64,000 nt of DNA from Victivallis lenta (GTDB lineage Bacteria > Verrucomicrobiota > Lentisphaeria > Victivallales > Victivallaceae), in contig NZ_VUNS01000010.1 in the NCBI RefSeq assembly GCF_009695545.1, positions 93,832 through 157,831 of the forward strand. The letters run 5' to 3'. Below, one piece after another: positions 1 to 8,722 of the stretch. Positions within the stretch are counted from its first letter, which is position 1, and each line of letters opens with the position of its first letter. Both the position numbers and the translations under genes were made by a program. The notes below the pieces were generated by a model that saw nothing but the letters and a program-made list of their open reading frames with translations, did not search any database and was not told the origin of the DNA.

Positions 1-543
1 CATGGGCGGATTCTGGGCTCCGGAGTCGGAGCCGGGCAGCTCACCGTCCAGGTGCCGGAGCTGGAGAAAGGCGGTCGGGTCGAGGCGGTGATCGAGTGGG
101 ACGGCCGGAGTCGCGATCTTGTCTTTCACCATCCGCTGCTTCTGCCGGGGCTGCGGGCGCGGACGGCCCTGGCCGGGCCGCGCCGCGCTGCGCTTTCCGA
201 GGCGGGGATCGTGAAGGCGGCGGCGGCGCAAGTCGTATTTACTGATTCGTTCGGAGCGGCCGGAGAATCCGTTGTCTTTTTCTTCCCGCCCCGGAACGGG
301 CTGCCGTGGAAAATTCCGGACGACTGGCGGACGGTGGCGCTGCACCGCACGAAAAATGCCGGAACGCTTTCCGTTCAGAAAGTGAAAGAGGATTTCCGGG
401 TCGATACGGGCGGGCGGGCGACTTATATCGAAGTCGCCACCGCGCGGAATCAGAGAATATTCATCTTCGATCCCGGATTCGATTTATCCAGTGCGGAGAA
501 TATGCTGATCATTCAACAGATTGTCAAGGAGGCGAAAAAATGA
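1..543 (+). CDS. 3' part of an unrecognised protein (start lies before the window)
   Basis: The reading frame is open from base 1, so the gene is cut by the window edge; an internal GTG at 52 could be mistaken for the start. About 180 residues are visible. They contain no family motif I recognise; the segment around residues 80-150 looks like beta-rich secreted or envelope protein (alternating hydrophobic residues, FIFDPGFDL near the end). The stop TGA at 541-543 overlaps the ATG of the following CsgG-like gene at 540, so the two are translationally coupled and probably act together in the envelope. Function unknown. Confidence 0.6.
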   Translation, partial: HGRILGSGVGAGQLTVQVPELEKGGRVEAVIEWDGRSRDLVFHHPLLLPGLRARTALAGPRRAALSEAGIVKAAAAQVVFTDSFGAAGESVVFFFPPRNGLPWKIPDDWRTVALHRTKNAGTLSVQKVKEDFRVDTGGRATYIEVATARNQRIFIFDPGFDLSSAENMLIIQQIVKEAKK

Positions 544-1481
544 AAAAATTCTGGAGTGCGCTTGTATTGGCGATAACAGCCGTGCTGATGCTGCCGGCTG
601 CGGAGGAACCGCCTCCGGCGCCGGAGGCGGGGGCATCGATCCCGGTTCCGACGATCGCGGTCCTGCCGTTTTCCTCGCGCGGCACGCGGGTTCAGAACGA
701 GGAACTCGGCAAGTCGATCGCGGAGCTTATCTCCGTCGAGCTGATGTCCAGGGGGGAGTTCGATCTGGTCGAGCGCGCGGAACTTGAGAAGATCCTGACG
801 GAGCTTCAGCTCTCGGCCTCCGGCCTGATCGATCCGCAGTCCCGGCTCAACCTCGGGCGGCTGACCGGTGCGCGGGTGCTGGTCGCCGGTTCCGTCTTCA
901 CTTCCGGAGACAAGAATTTCATCGTGGCGAAGGTGATCGGCACCGAAACCGGCCGTGTGCTGGCCGCCGCGAGCAATGGAATCGTCGATGCGACCGACCT
1001 GGTGCCGGAGCTGTGCGAAAAAATCGCGGATTTGCTGCGGACGAAAGGGGCTGTCATTCTGCCGCCGCCGCGGACCGTGCTTTCCGTCGCCGGTGCGCTG
1101 TCCGCCGTCGTCAAGGGGAACAACCGCAAGGTGTATGTGAAAATCACCGAGACGATCGGGATGCCGGCCGCCGATCCGGCTGCGGAGACCGAAATCAAGA
1201 AGCTGCTGGTCACGCTCGGGTTTGCCGTGGTCGGCAGCCGGGCCGAAGCGGATTATGCGCTGATCGGGGAGGGCGTGGCGGCCGATTCCGGGAACTATCA
1301 GAGATTTACCAGTGCGACGGCCCGGGTCGAACTGACGCTTTATAAGGGAAAAGAGCAGGTGTTGGCTGTCGACCGCCAGAAGGAGACCGTCGCAGGGCCG
1401 AGTTATGTGATCGCAGCCAAGGATTCTCTCGCGTCGGCCGCGCTCCAACTTGCCTCGCGGATGCTGCCGGCGCTGAAATAA
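540..1481 (+). CDS. CsgG/LpoB-like secreted protein
   Basis: 313 residues. The start at 540 follows AAGGAGG at a good distance and overlaps the previous stop by the ATGA arrangement; a longer open frame upstream is an overlap with the preceding gene. Residues 1-20 are a signal peptide (MKKFWSALVLAITAVLMLPA). Residues about 37-170 match the CsgG/penicillin-binding-protein-activator fold: TIAVLPFSSRG, then ELISVELMSRGEFDLVERAELEKIL and LTGARVLVAGSVF. The family acts in the periplasm or outer membrane, for example as a curli export pore or a PBP activator. There is no lipobox cysteine, so classical CsgG anchoring is not supported. The C-terminal half looks like a second, diverged nucleotide-free alpha/beta domain. 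Specific role not known. Confidence 0.75.
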   Translation: MKKFWSALVLAITAVLMLPAAEEPPPAPEAGASIPVPTIAVLPFSSRGTRVQNEELGKSIAELISVELMSRGEFDLVERAELEKILTELQLSASGLIDPQSRLNLGRLTGARVLVAGSVFTSGDKNFIVAKVIGTETGRVLAAASNGIVDATDLVPELCEKIADLLRTKGAVILPPPRTVLSVAGALSAVVKGNNRKVYVKITETIGMPAADPAAETEIKKLLVTLGFAVVGSRAEADYALIGEGVAADSGNYQRFTSATARVELTLYKGKEQVLAVDRQKETVAGPSYVIAAKDSLASAALQLASRMLPALK

Positions 1482-1503
1482 TCCGGGGCGTGCGGACAGG
1501 AAA

Positions 1504-1533
1504 AGAGCCGTCCGGAATATTCCGGGCGGCTCT
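1504..1533 (-). terminator. Hairpin after the YqaE-type gene
   Basis: AGAGCCG-TCCGGA pairs with TCCGGGCGGCTCT around a short ATA loop (13-bp stem, one G-T pair). On the minus strand it is followed by TTTTCC, so it can end the leftward yqaE transcript. It sits between convergent genes and may work in both directions. Confidence 0.6.
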
Positions 1534-1556
1534 CCCTGTGCGCTCGAAAGGACGGA

Positions 1557-1739
1557 TCAGCGGCGCAGGCAGATGACCATCGCAAAGATCGTGCCGGGAA
1601 TCCAGCCGAACAAAGTCAGCAGCAGCGTCAGGAGAATGACGCCGCACCCCTTGTCGATCACCGCCAGCGGCGGAAAGAGCAGGCAGACGATCAGGCGCAG
1701 CGCGAGTTCGAATGCGGAGGGAACCGATTGATCCGCCAT
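1557..1739 (-). CDS. YqaE/Pmp3-family small membrane protein
   Basis: 60 residues with two hydrophobic helices: LALRLIVCLLFPPLAVIDKG and ILLTLLLTLFGWIPGTIFA. The FPPLAV..G..GC....LLTL.GWIPG.I.A pattern is the signature of the Pmp3/YqaE (UPF0057) family of inner-membrane proteolipids, which are linked to membrane potential and stress in other organisms. It begins four bases after the stop of the TPR gene and is on the same strand, so the two are one transcript. The normal family length is about 50-60, so it is intact. Confidence 0.9.
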   Translation of the reverse strand: MADQSVPSAFELALRLIVCLLFPPLAVIDKGCGVILLTLLLTLFGWIPGTIFAMVICLRR

Positions 1740-1743
1740 GCGA

Positions 1744-3177
1744 TTATTCCTTTGCAGTTTCTTCGCCGGCCGCTTCCGCCGCCGGAGCCTTGCTCTCTTC
1801 GAGCGCCTTGATCCGGGCGCTCACGTCGCGGAAACGCGGTTCGAGCTCATGAAGCTCCTTGTACAAGGCGAGCGCGCGCTCTTTGTTGCCGGTTGTCTCC
1901 ATGATCTGCGCGAGGGAGTAGGTCGTGGGCAGCCGCTCCTTGTCGAGGCGCGGCAGCACCGAAAGCACGGTTTCGAGCTCGGAGACGGCTTCGTCGTATC
2001 TGCCCTGTTTTTCATAGCATTCCGCCAGCGCCATGCGCGAGATGATTTCACAGCGCGCCGACTGGCGCGACTCCATGAACTGCTCGATGGCGAGATCGTA
2101 TTCGCCGCGCTCCAGCCGGAGCTTGCCGAGGTCGAACACAAGGCCGATATCGTTCGGATAGTGTTCGATGCGGCTCAGCGCGTGGTCGAGCCTCAGCTGG
2201 TCGCGTTCCGCCTGAAGTTCGGCGATACGGGCGGCCGGGTCCTCAAGATCCTTCGGCGGGCGGCGCTTGATCTGCGCGATTTCCTTGTCGATCTTGCCGA
2301 TTTCGGCCTCTTCCAGCCGCTTGTCGAGCGTCGGGTCGTAGGCGCTGGTGGAGGCGATGACCTTGTTGAGCTCCTGAATCGCCTTGTCGAATTCGCCCAT
2401 GATGATATAGGCCGAAGCGAGCTTGCGGCGGACGTCCATCGACTCGCCGCCATCGAGGATCTTCTGCAGCTCGATCGCCACGAGCTTGGCCTGCGCCGCA
2501 TCGTGAATGGTGTTTTCGAGCAGCTGGAGGATCGCAGCGGAGCGGCTGCCGATCGCGTTGGAGCCGCCGCCCTTTTCAATGACCGCCATGCCGACGCTCT
2601 TGGCCTGCTCGCGCTGCTTGGCGTCCGCATTGATCGCGGCACGGTAGGCGTCCTGAATCTCCTTGTTGTCCGGATAATGGGTCGCCACGGCGTGAAGACG
2701 CTTCATCGCCTCTTCGGCGCGCCCTGCTTTCTGCAGGTAGGTCGCCATTTTAATCATATACTGGTACTCGTCCGGACGCAGCTCCGCGGCGCGCTCCATC
2801 GCTTCCGCGGCGATGAAGGGGGCATTCGCCTTGTCGGCGGCTTCGGCCAGGAGGTTGAGGATCGGCAGGTTGTCGAGCGTTTTGGCCAGCGTCTCCTCGC
2901 AGAGCGCCATGGCCTTCACCGGATTGTTTTTGGTCAGCGATTTCACTTTGCCGGACGGACTGCCGAGACGGGCGAAGAAGCGGCTGAGCCCGGAGACGCT
3001 CATGATCTTCTTGCGTTCTAGGTCGCGGAGCTTGCTGCGGGCCTCGACGAACCCGGGTTCCGCTATGACCAGGTCCTTCAGGGCGAGGAGCCGCTCATTC
3101 TCATTCGGGAGATGAACGGCTTTCTTGTAGGCGGCGCGGATATCGGGCGTGACGGTTGTTAAAGTTTTTCTGTCCAT
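1744..3177 (-). CDS. TPR-repeat protein
   Basis: 477 residues, no signal peptide or membrane segment, so probably cytoplasmic. Repeated helical pairs with the tetratricopeptide pattern occur from about residue 90 to 460, for example AAEAMERAAELRPDEYQYMIKMA, AEEAMKRLHAVATHYPDN, EFDKAIQELNKVI, YDEAVSELETVLSVLP and KERALALYKELHELEP. A charged stretch around 290-330 may form a coiled coil. TPR proteins act as scaffolds; the partner cannot be read from sequence. It is first in a two-gene unit with the YqaE-type gene. No clear Shine-Dalgarno precedes the ATG at 3177, so the exact start is less sure. Confidence 0.8.
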   Translation of the reverse strand: MDRKTLTTVTPDIRAAYKKAVHLPNENERLLALKDLVIAEPGFVEARSKLRDLERKKIMSVSGLSRFFARLGSPSGKVKSLTKNNPVKAMALCEETLAKTLDNLPILNLLAEAADKANAPFIAAEAMERAAELRPDEYQYMIKMATYLQKAGRAEEAMKRLHAVATHYPDNKEIQDAYRAAINADAKQREQAKSVGMAVIEKGGGSNAIGSRSAAILQLLENTIHDAAQAKLVAIELQKILDGGESMDVRRKLASAYIIMGEFDKAIQELNKVIASTSAYDPTLDKRLEEAEIGKIDKEIAQIKRRPPKDLEDPAARIAELQAERDQLRLDHALSRIEHYPNDIGLVFDLGKLRLERGEYDLAIEQFMESRQSARCEIISRMALAECYEKQGRYDEAVSELETVLSVLPRLDKERLPTTYSLAQIMETTGNKERALALYKELHELEPRFRDVSARIKALEESKAPAAEAAGEETAKE

Positions 3178-3345
3178 GGCTGCTGTTTGTTTCCGGGTTT
3201 AGTTCCTGAATCATATGGGATTGAACTTACATCACAATTCCCGTTTTGTCAAGCCGATTCCGGGACGATTTCACCTTTTCTCCCGGAAAGCCGTTTTCCC
3301 GGCTGGAAAAACCGTTTTTCGGCATTATAGTATACCGCAGGGATG

Positions 3346-3358
3346 TGAAACGGTTTCA
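3346..3358. promoter_or_regulatory. LacI-type palindromic operator candidate
   Basis: TGAAAC-G-GTTTCA is a perfect 6+1+6 palindrome, 45 bases before the GH130 start and about 15 bases after a TATAGT box (3326-3331). LacI/GalR-family sites often have this TGAAAC..GTTTCA form. The position suggests a repressor site just after the transcription start. No LacI gene is adjacent, so the regulator would act in trans. Confidence 0.45.
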
Positions 3359-3402
3359 TATCCAGGGAATTCATACTTACCATGTAGAGAAGGAGCCGAA
3401 AG

Positions 3403-4404
3403 ATGGCACTGGTTCGCTGCGCTTCCAACCCGGTATTGTCGGCGTCGGATATTCCGTTCGATGCCTCGCTGATCTTCAATGCGGGAGTCTGCAAATTCAA
3501 CGGCAGGTACGTCATGGTGTTCCGCAACGACGTCGGCTTTGCCGCGGGCGGTTACGACCGCAGCAAGGTGTACACGAATCTCGGGATCGCTTACAGCAAT
3601 GACGGCGTGAAGTGGGACGTGCAGCCGGAACCGTGGAAAGTTGCGGCGCAGATCGTCGACTCCAGCCCCGAAATCATCCGTTTTTACGATCCGCGGCTGA
3701 CGGTCATCGACGGTCGCTGCTATCTCTGCTTTGCGGTCGACACCCGGCACGGCGTGCGCGGCGGAATCGCCGTGACCGACGATTTCGACAAGTTCGAAAT
3801 CCTTTCGATGTCCGCGCCGGACAACCGCAACATGGTGCTGTTCCCGGAAAAGATCGGCGGCCTTTTCATGCGGCTCGAGCGGCCGTTCCCGGAATACAGC
3901 CGCGGCTATCAGGAGAAATTCGACATCTGGTCGTCGAAATCGCCGGACTGCCGCTACTGGGGCGATACGGAGCTCGTGCTCGGCATGGAGGACGTTCCGT
4001 ACGCGAACGCGAAGATCGGTCCGGCCGCGCCGCCGGTCAAGACGCCGAAGGGATGGCTCTGCACCTTCCATGCAACTTACAAGGACAGGAACCGGAATCT
4101 GTTCGGCTGGGAGGCCGCGAATAATCCGGACGCAACCTGGAACAAGGAGTACCTCGCCGGGCTTATGCTGCTCGATCTCGAGAATCCGCAGAAGGTCATC
4201 GGCCTTGCGCCGGAGCCGCTCATCCGGGCGACCGAGAAGTATGAGCTCGAGGGGTTCCGCGGCAGCGTGATCTTCCCGGGAGGCATGATCCTCGAAGAGA
4301 GCGGCGAAGTCAAGATCTACTACGGCGGCGCCGACACGGTCGAGTGTCTGGCCACCGCTTCGGTGGACGACCTGCTCGGCATGATCAGGCCGTTCAGCCG
4401 GTAA
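3403..4404 (+). CDS. GH130-family mannoside phosphorylase/hydrolase
   Basis: 333 residues, the usual GH130 length, five-bladed propeller. Seen motifs: YDPRLT (about 104, catalytic-site Asp/Arg region), LFPEKIGGLFMRLERP, KIGPAAPPVKT (about 205) and KIYYGGADT near the C-terminus. GH130 enzymes phosphorolyse or hydrolyse beta-mannosides, usually inside the cell; this one has no signal peptide, which fits a phosphorylase acting on imported mannooligosaccharide, though the exact substrate is not decided. AAGGAG stands 9 bases before the ATG. It stands alone, ends at a strong terminator, and has a LacI-type palindrome in its leader. A second, diverged GH130 lies at 35518-36540. Confidence 0.9.
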   Translation: MALVRCASNPVLSASDIPFDASLIFNAGVCKFNGRYVMVFRNDVGFAAGGYDRSKVYTNLGIAYSNDGVKWDVQPEPWKVAAQIVDSSPEIIRFYDPRLTVIDGRCYLCFAVDTRHGVRGGIAVTDDFDKFEILSMSAPDNRNMVLFPEKIGGLFMRLERPFPEYSRGYQEKFDIWSSKSPDCRYWGDTELVLGMEDVPYANAKIGPAAPPVKTPKGWLCTFHATYKDRNRNLFGWEAANNPDATWNKEYLAGLMLLDLENPQKVIGLAPEPLIRATEKYELEGFRGSVIFPGGMILEESGEVKIYYGGADTVECLATASVDDLLGMIRPFSR

Positions 4405-4424
4405 CGGCTCCGGGACATGGGCCG

Positions 4425-4464
4425 GCGCGTCGCGGGAGTCGGACTCCCGGGCGCGTTTTTTGTT
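4425..4464 (+). terminator. Rho-independent terminator after GH130
   Basis: GCGCG...CGGGAGT-CGG-ACTCCCG...GCGCG stem followed directly by TTTTTT. It separates the GH130 gene from the next unit. Confidence 0.85.
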
Positions 4465-4554
4465 TCCGGCACCGGAATCTGCGTCGGGGTGCTTGTAAAA
4501 AGACGCGCCGGGATGTATTTTTACCCGGTGCCTTTTCAGTCAGGATGATCGGCC

Positions 4555-5670
4555 ATGCACGACAAGCTCGAAAATATTCCCGGCGGTCCGGCCCCGGCCG
4601 GTGTTCCCGCCGCGCGGGACGGCGAAGTCCGCCTGCCGGAGACACGGCGGGCGGAGCCCGGCTCCGCCCCGTTTCTGGAGGCGGTTTCGGCCTGTCTGCC
4701 CGCCGACGTCGCCGGGACCGTGGCTGCCCGGCAGCGAAATTCCCGGCGCGGCTACCGGCGGGTCGAGGTGATCGTGATCGCCCTGGCGCTGGCCGGAGCG
4801 GCCTGGTTCGTCCATGCGTATTTCCCGAAGCCGCTGCCGGCGCTGCCGTTCAAATTCGAATGGCGCTACGAGGGGCCGCGCCTGATGCCGGATTCACCGT
4901 ATTATGCGCTTTACCGCAAGGCGCGGGCCGACTTCGACGCAGGCCGCGGCGAAGCGGTGATCCGGACCTTGAATGATCCGCTCGGTGTGATGCTGTGGGA
5001 GCGTTCCTTCGCCGGCCAGGATGAACTGTTCTACATTTACTTCGTCTCGTGCGGGCGGACCGTTTCGCGGTTTACGGACTGGACGCGGGCGCGGTCGTTC
5101 GCGGAGGAGCTGGTGAAAGCCGATCCGGACAATCTGCAGTGGCGCTATTTCAAGCTTCTGCTCGAACGGCGGCACCTGGGCGGCTGCCGGGAGTTTTACG
5201 ACACGCTCCGCAGACAGCGCTGCGAGGACTGGCGGCTGCGGCTCGGCGAAGTCGGCCTGGCGATCGGCGACCTGCGCGATCTGCGCGGCAAGGTGCGGGA
5301 ATTGAGAACGCCGCCCGGCGACGAGGCGGAGATCATGAAGCAGCTCGATCTGTGGGAGGCCGAATTCCTGGTTTTCGCCTGGATGCTGGAAGGCGGACGG
5401 GGCGGGGCCGCTTTCCCCGACGATGCCGGCAAACCCGGCGTCGAAGCGCGGGAGGAGGCGTGGCTTCTGACCCGGAAGCATGAGGACGACCGCTCCGCGC
5501 TCGCTTTTCTGAAGCTCCAGCTTTTCATTCTCGACGTGCTGCTGGAGCAGGACAGTCTGCTCAATACAATTTACTGGAGCGGGAAACCGCATTCCGCGCG
5601 GATGCCTCTGGAGGCGAAGCGGGAGGCGATTCTGCGGCGGCTGCCCGCCGGGGAAGGGGGATTGCCATGA
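4555..5670 (+). CDS. Unrecognised single-TM protein
   Basis: 371 residues. Residues 1-70 are polar and Pro/Ala/Arg-rich; residues about 72-92 (VEVIVIALALAGAAWFVHAY) form one membrane helix; the rest is a helical domain with a TPR-like feel (FYDTLRRQRCEDWRLRLGE, LLLERRHLGG) and likely lies outside the cytoplasm. No family recognised. The last four bases overlap the ATG of the DUF1232 gene (ATGA), and that gene overlaps the PLD gene in the same way, so the three form one tightly coupled unit. Confidence 0.7.
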   Translation: MHDKLENIPGGPAPAGVPAARDGEVRLPETRRAEPGSAPFLEAVSACLPADVAGTVAARQRNSRRGYRRVEVIVIALALAGAAWFVHAYFPKPLPALPFKFEWRYEGPRLMPDSPYYALYRKARADFDAGRGEAVIRTLNDPLGVMLWERSFAGQDELFYIYFVSCGRTVSRFTDWTRARSFAEELVKADPDNLQWRYFKLLLERRHLGGCREFYDTLRRQRCEDWRLRLGEVGLAIGDLRDLRGKVRELRTPPGDEAEIMKQLDLWEAEFLVFAWMLEGGRGGAAFPDDAGKPGVEAREEAWLLTRKHEDDRSALAFLKLQLFILDVLLEQDSLLNTIYWSGKPHSARMPLEAKREAILRRLPAGEGGLP

Positions 5671-6830
5671 AACGTCTTGCGGCGGCTTCGGCCGGGCGTG
5701 CGCGGGAGTGGCTGTGCGCACCGGCCGGAAACGATTTCGGCATTGCGGGTTTCCGCTGCTGGAAATTCTGGGCGGTGCTTGCGTTCTATCTCGGCGGATT
5801 CCTGCTGCTGGTCCGCGACCCGTTCTTCCTGCGCGGCGGCGCTTTCTCGTACCAGCAGGGAATGGTGACGCTGCTGCTCGCCTTTGTGATTGTGGCGGCG
5901 CTCTGCTGGGAGATGATGCTGTTCGGGCCGCCGCGCGGCGCGAACCTGCTGCTGCAGTTCATGATGTGCCTGCCCGCTTTTCTGTTTGTCGCCCGGATCA
6001 CGGCGGCGCCCTCCATGCCTCCGGCCGATGTCGGAGTGATCTCGCTGACGGTGGACGGAATCGGGAAATTCCGGCAGTGGCTCGGCATCGGCCGGCTGCT
6101 CGAGTACATTCCGTTCTGGATTCGCGACCTCTTTGCGAACTGGCAGGTCACGCTGTTCTTCATGGTTGTCATGGGAGCGCTGAGCTTCCGCCGGACCGGG
6201 GTGCGGCTGTCGCTGCTGGTTCTGCTGCTGGCGATCGAGTTTTTCGCGGTGTTCGCCGGAAGAGGTTCGGCGCCGGACTGGCTGCTCGGAGGGACGATCT
6301 GCCTGCTGGCAGGCATGGGGCTGCAGTTCTGCCGCTGCGACCGCATCGTCTATTACGAGAATGTCGTCGACCGGCTTTCGGCCGCTCCGTGCGACGAATC
6401 GGCGCTGCGGGCGATTCTGCGGATCGCGGCGCAGGGACGCGAGGACGGCCGGGTTTCGGAGGAGGGAGTCCGGCGCATCGTCAAAAGTGAATACGGCTCC
6501 CTCGGGAATTTTTCCGCCGCGGAGTTCGGCTGCATCGCGTCGGAGCTGACCGGCCGGATTCTCTACGAGTACCGGATCATGCACCTGTCGGGAGGCGCCG
6601 ACGGCGTGTTCCTGATTCCGGCGCCGAACCTCTGCCGCTGCGAGACGCTGCTCGGCGGGCTCTCGGTCTGGCCGCGCGTCATTTTCACGCTGCTGGCGGC
6701 GGTCGTCTGGGTGCTGCTGCCGGTCGACCTGATTCCGGATTCGATTCCGTTTGTCGGTGCGCTTGACGATGTGACGGTCACGATCCTCTCCGGCATCGTG
6801 CTCCGGAACGCCATGGAGAACAGCCGGTGA
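5667..6830 (+). CDS. Polytopic membrane protein with C-terminal DUF1232 (YkvA-like) domain
   Basis: 387 residues. About seven hydrophobic helices occupy residues 25-220 (for example FWAVLAFYLGGFLLLV and LLLAFVIVAALCWEMMLF), then a soluble region, then residues about 333-385 with the DUF1232 signature LLPVDLIPDSIPFVGALDDV. DUF1232 is a small membrane-associated domain of unknown function; fusion to a long polytopic N-terminus is not its usual form, since most members are about 100 residues. Both ends overlap neighbouring genes by four bases. No transport signature seen, so no substrate is proposed. Confidence 0.75.
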   Translation: MKRLAAASAGRAREWLCAPAGNDFGIAGFRCWKFWAVLAFYLGGFLLLVRDPFFLRGGAFSYQQGMVTLLLAFVIVAALCWEMMLFGPPRGANLLLQFMMCLPAFLFVARITAAPSMPPADVGVISLTVDGIGKFRQWLGIGRLLEYIPFWIRDLFANWQVTLFFMVVMGALSFRRTGVRLSLLVLLLAIEFFAVFAGRGSAPDWLLGGTICLLAGMGLQFCRCDRIVYYENVVDRLSAAPCDESALRAILRIAAQGREDGRVSEEGVRRIVKSEYGSLGNFSAAEFGCIASELTGRILYEYRIMHLSGGADGVFLIPAPNLCRCETLLGGLSVWPRVIFTLLAAVVWVLLPVDLIPDSIPFVGALDDVTVTILSGIVLRNAMENSR

Positions 6831-7357
6831 CAGAGTTTGTTGCGGACAGGCAGATTTATGAGAAGGTCATCCGCGTGCCGGTGCCGCTGGCGCAGGAGCG
6901 GCTCTGGATCGCCACGGCCGATATCAAGGACATGTATGTCGAAAAGCAGGGCAGGGGCGCCGCGTCGATGGTGCCGTTTCTGCAGATTCTGTCGGAGCTG
7001 CTGCGGAGAAATGTCGAGATCCGGCTGATTCACGCGAAGGAGCCCGGCCCGGCATTCCGGAAGGATTTCGATAAATACCCGCGTTTGTGGGAGGGGCTTG
7101 AGCGGGTGCTTTGCCCGCGCGTCCATTTCAAATGCATCATCATCGACGGAAGACTCGCCTATTTCGGCAGCGCGAACCTGACCGGCGCCGGGATGGGGGC
7201 CAAAGGCCGGACGCGCCGGAATTTCGAGAACGGCATCCTGACCGACGATCCGGCGTTGCTGGTTCCGCTTGAAACGCAGTTCGACGACGTCTGGCGCGGC
7301 GCCCATTGCGATCAATGCGGCCGCCGCGAATTCTGCACCGACTGCCCATTGATCTGA
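6827..7357 (+). CDS. Phospholipase D-like domain protein (single HKD motif)
   Basis: 176 residues starting at GTG within the GTGA overlap with the DUF1232 gene. The catalytic PLD motif is present as VHFKCIIIDGRLAYFGSANL (H-x-K-x4-D-x6-GSxN, about residues 103-122). Only one HKD motif is found, so activity would need a dimer, as in Nuc-type nucleases. The C-terminus carries CDQCGRREFCTDCP, a likely metal-binding knot. No signal peptide. Substrate may be nucleic acid or phospholipid; the family alone does not decide. Last gene of the coupled trio. Confidence 0.85.
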   Translation: MTEFVADRQIYEKVIRVPVPLAQERLWIATADIKDMYVEKQGRGAASMVPFLQILSELLRRNVEIRLIHAKEPGPAFRKDFDKYPRLWEGLERVLCPRVHFKCIIIDGRLAYFGSANLTGAGMGAKGRTRRNFENGILTDDPALLVPLETQFDDVWRGAHCDQCGRREFCTDCPLI

Positions 7358-7431
7358 AATTTCCCGCGTGCGCCTTTATCCCGCCGGGGGGAGGTTCCGC
7401 GCTTCCCGGAATCCCGCCCCGGCCGGGAGCT

Positions 7432-8646
7432 TCATTTCGGGGCGGCGAACAGCAGTTCTTTCTGCCAGCGGCGCGGTTTTACCGTCAGCCATGCGATGTT
7501 GGCGTGGCTGTCGATCAGGAGCAGTTCCGGTTCTCCCGACGTCGTCAGCACGAAGAGCCGGAAGTTCCGGCCGCGCGAAAACGGGCGCAGCTCTCCCGGC
7601 GAAACCGTGATCGACGGAACGACCTCGGTCGGAAGATGGTAAACGCCGATCGCCTCCTTCGGATCCTGCGCGAGGAACAGCAGCCGGTCCGCCGTCCGGA
7701 CGCAGCCGGTCCCGGCGAATTTGTCGGTCAGCGGCCGGGAAATTTCGCCGGAGAACAGCAGCGCTTGCCCGGAGTTTTCCGCTAAGATCAGCAGATCCGC
7801 GCTGTTGCCCGGCAGCAGCGCCCACTCCGGATTGAAGTCCGGCGGCAGTTCCCGGCTCGAGAGCAGCTCCGGCGGTTCCGTCCCCGTGCTGTAAATTTCG
7901 CACCGGCCCTTTCCGTAGACGATCAGGAGCGAACCGTCCGGAGAGGCGGCGACGCGCGGCTCCGGAACCAGGGTTTTCATCTGCTTCGGAGTCTCCGTGA
8001 ACGCTTCGTGCGGAATCGCCAGGACGGAGTCCCCGCCCTCAAGCGTGACGTAGGTGCTCCCCGCCGTGACGGCGAATGAACGGACCGGCCGTTCGAAGGG
8101 CTGCGACTCTTCCCGGAGCCTCCCGCTGCGGAGATCGACGGAGACCAGACGGTCCGGCTGTTCGAACGCCTCCTGCGCCGCCTGCGGGGCGACGAAGAGC
8201 GTGCTGCCCGGCACCGGCGCGGCTCCGGCGAGCTTCCGCTCCGGAATCGTGAAGCCGCGGACGATCTTGCCGTTGCGCAGGTTGCAGCAGATCACCCGCG
8301 TCGCATTCGGCCCCTCTTTTCCGCCCACCTTTTCGAGCACGACCAGCAGCGTTTCATCGGTGGAGAGGAAGGCGTCGATCAGGTCCGCGCCCCCCGTGAT
8401 GCGGCTCCGGTCCGGCGACGGCGCCCAGTCGTAGACCACGCCGGGCCTGGCGACCAGCGAGGCGAGGGCGCCGGGCGGCGTGTTCCCTCGGTTGTCCGCC
8501 GCCGGATCCTTCAGTTCGAGCAGCCGGCCGGTTTCGGCGACGGCCGGACGCTCCGTCTCCTCTTCGAACGGAATCGGCGGCACATCGGCCGCTCCGAACA
8601 GCAGCACGGCCGACGCCAGCAGCGAAAAAGTCGGAAAGGCACGCAT
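7432..8646 (-). CDS. Secreted beta-propeller-like protein of unknown role
   Basis: 404 residues from the ATG at 8646, chosen because GGGAG precedes it and a signal peptide (MRAFPTFSLLASAVLLFGAA) begins there; the frame stays open further upstream but runs into the divergent promoter. The mature part has repeated beta-strand blocks of the WD40/YVTN kind, for example RVICCNLRNGKIVRGF, SVDLRSGRLREESQPF and GVYHLPTEVV, consistent with a seven-bladed propeller. No catalytic residues recognised. It is divergent from the histidine kinase gene and shares its promoter region, which hints at a sensory or envelope link. Confidence 0.65.
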   Translation of the reverse strand: MRAFPTFSLLASAVLLFGAADVPPIPFEEETERPAVAETGRLLELKDPAADNRGNTPPGALASLVARPGVVYDWAPSPDRSRITGGADLIDAFLSTDETLLVVLEKVGGKEGPNATRVICCNLRNGKIVRGFTIPERKLAGAAPVPGSTLFVAPQAAQEAFEQPDRLVSVDLRSGRLREESQPFERPVRSFAVTAGSTYVTLEGGDSVLAIPHEAFTETPKQMKTLVPEPRVAASPDGSLLIVYGKGRCEIYSTGTEPPELLSSRELPPDFNPEWALLPGNSADLLILAENSGQALLFSGEISRPLTDKFAGTGCVRTADRLLFLAQDPKEAIGVYHLPTEVVPSITVSPGELRPFSRGRNFRLFVLTTSGEPELLLIDSHANIAWLTVKPRRWQKELLFAAPK

Positions 8647-8662
8647 AATCTCCCTCAACTGT

Positions 8663-8690
8663 TTGAGATTCCACCATAATATGCTATTAT
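8663..8690 (+). promoter_or_regulatory. Promoter for the histidine kinase operon
   Basis: TTGAGA (8663-8668), 16-bp spacer, TATTAT (8685-8690); a TATAAT occurs three bases later with a longer spacer. The -10 region lies in a perfect palindrome CTATTATAATAG (8684-8695) placed between two divergent genes. Confidence 0.5.
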
Positions 8691-8722
8691 AATAGTATGG
8701 CACCAAACAGGGATGATTGCAA

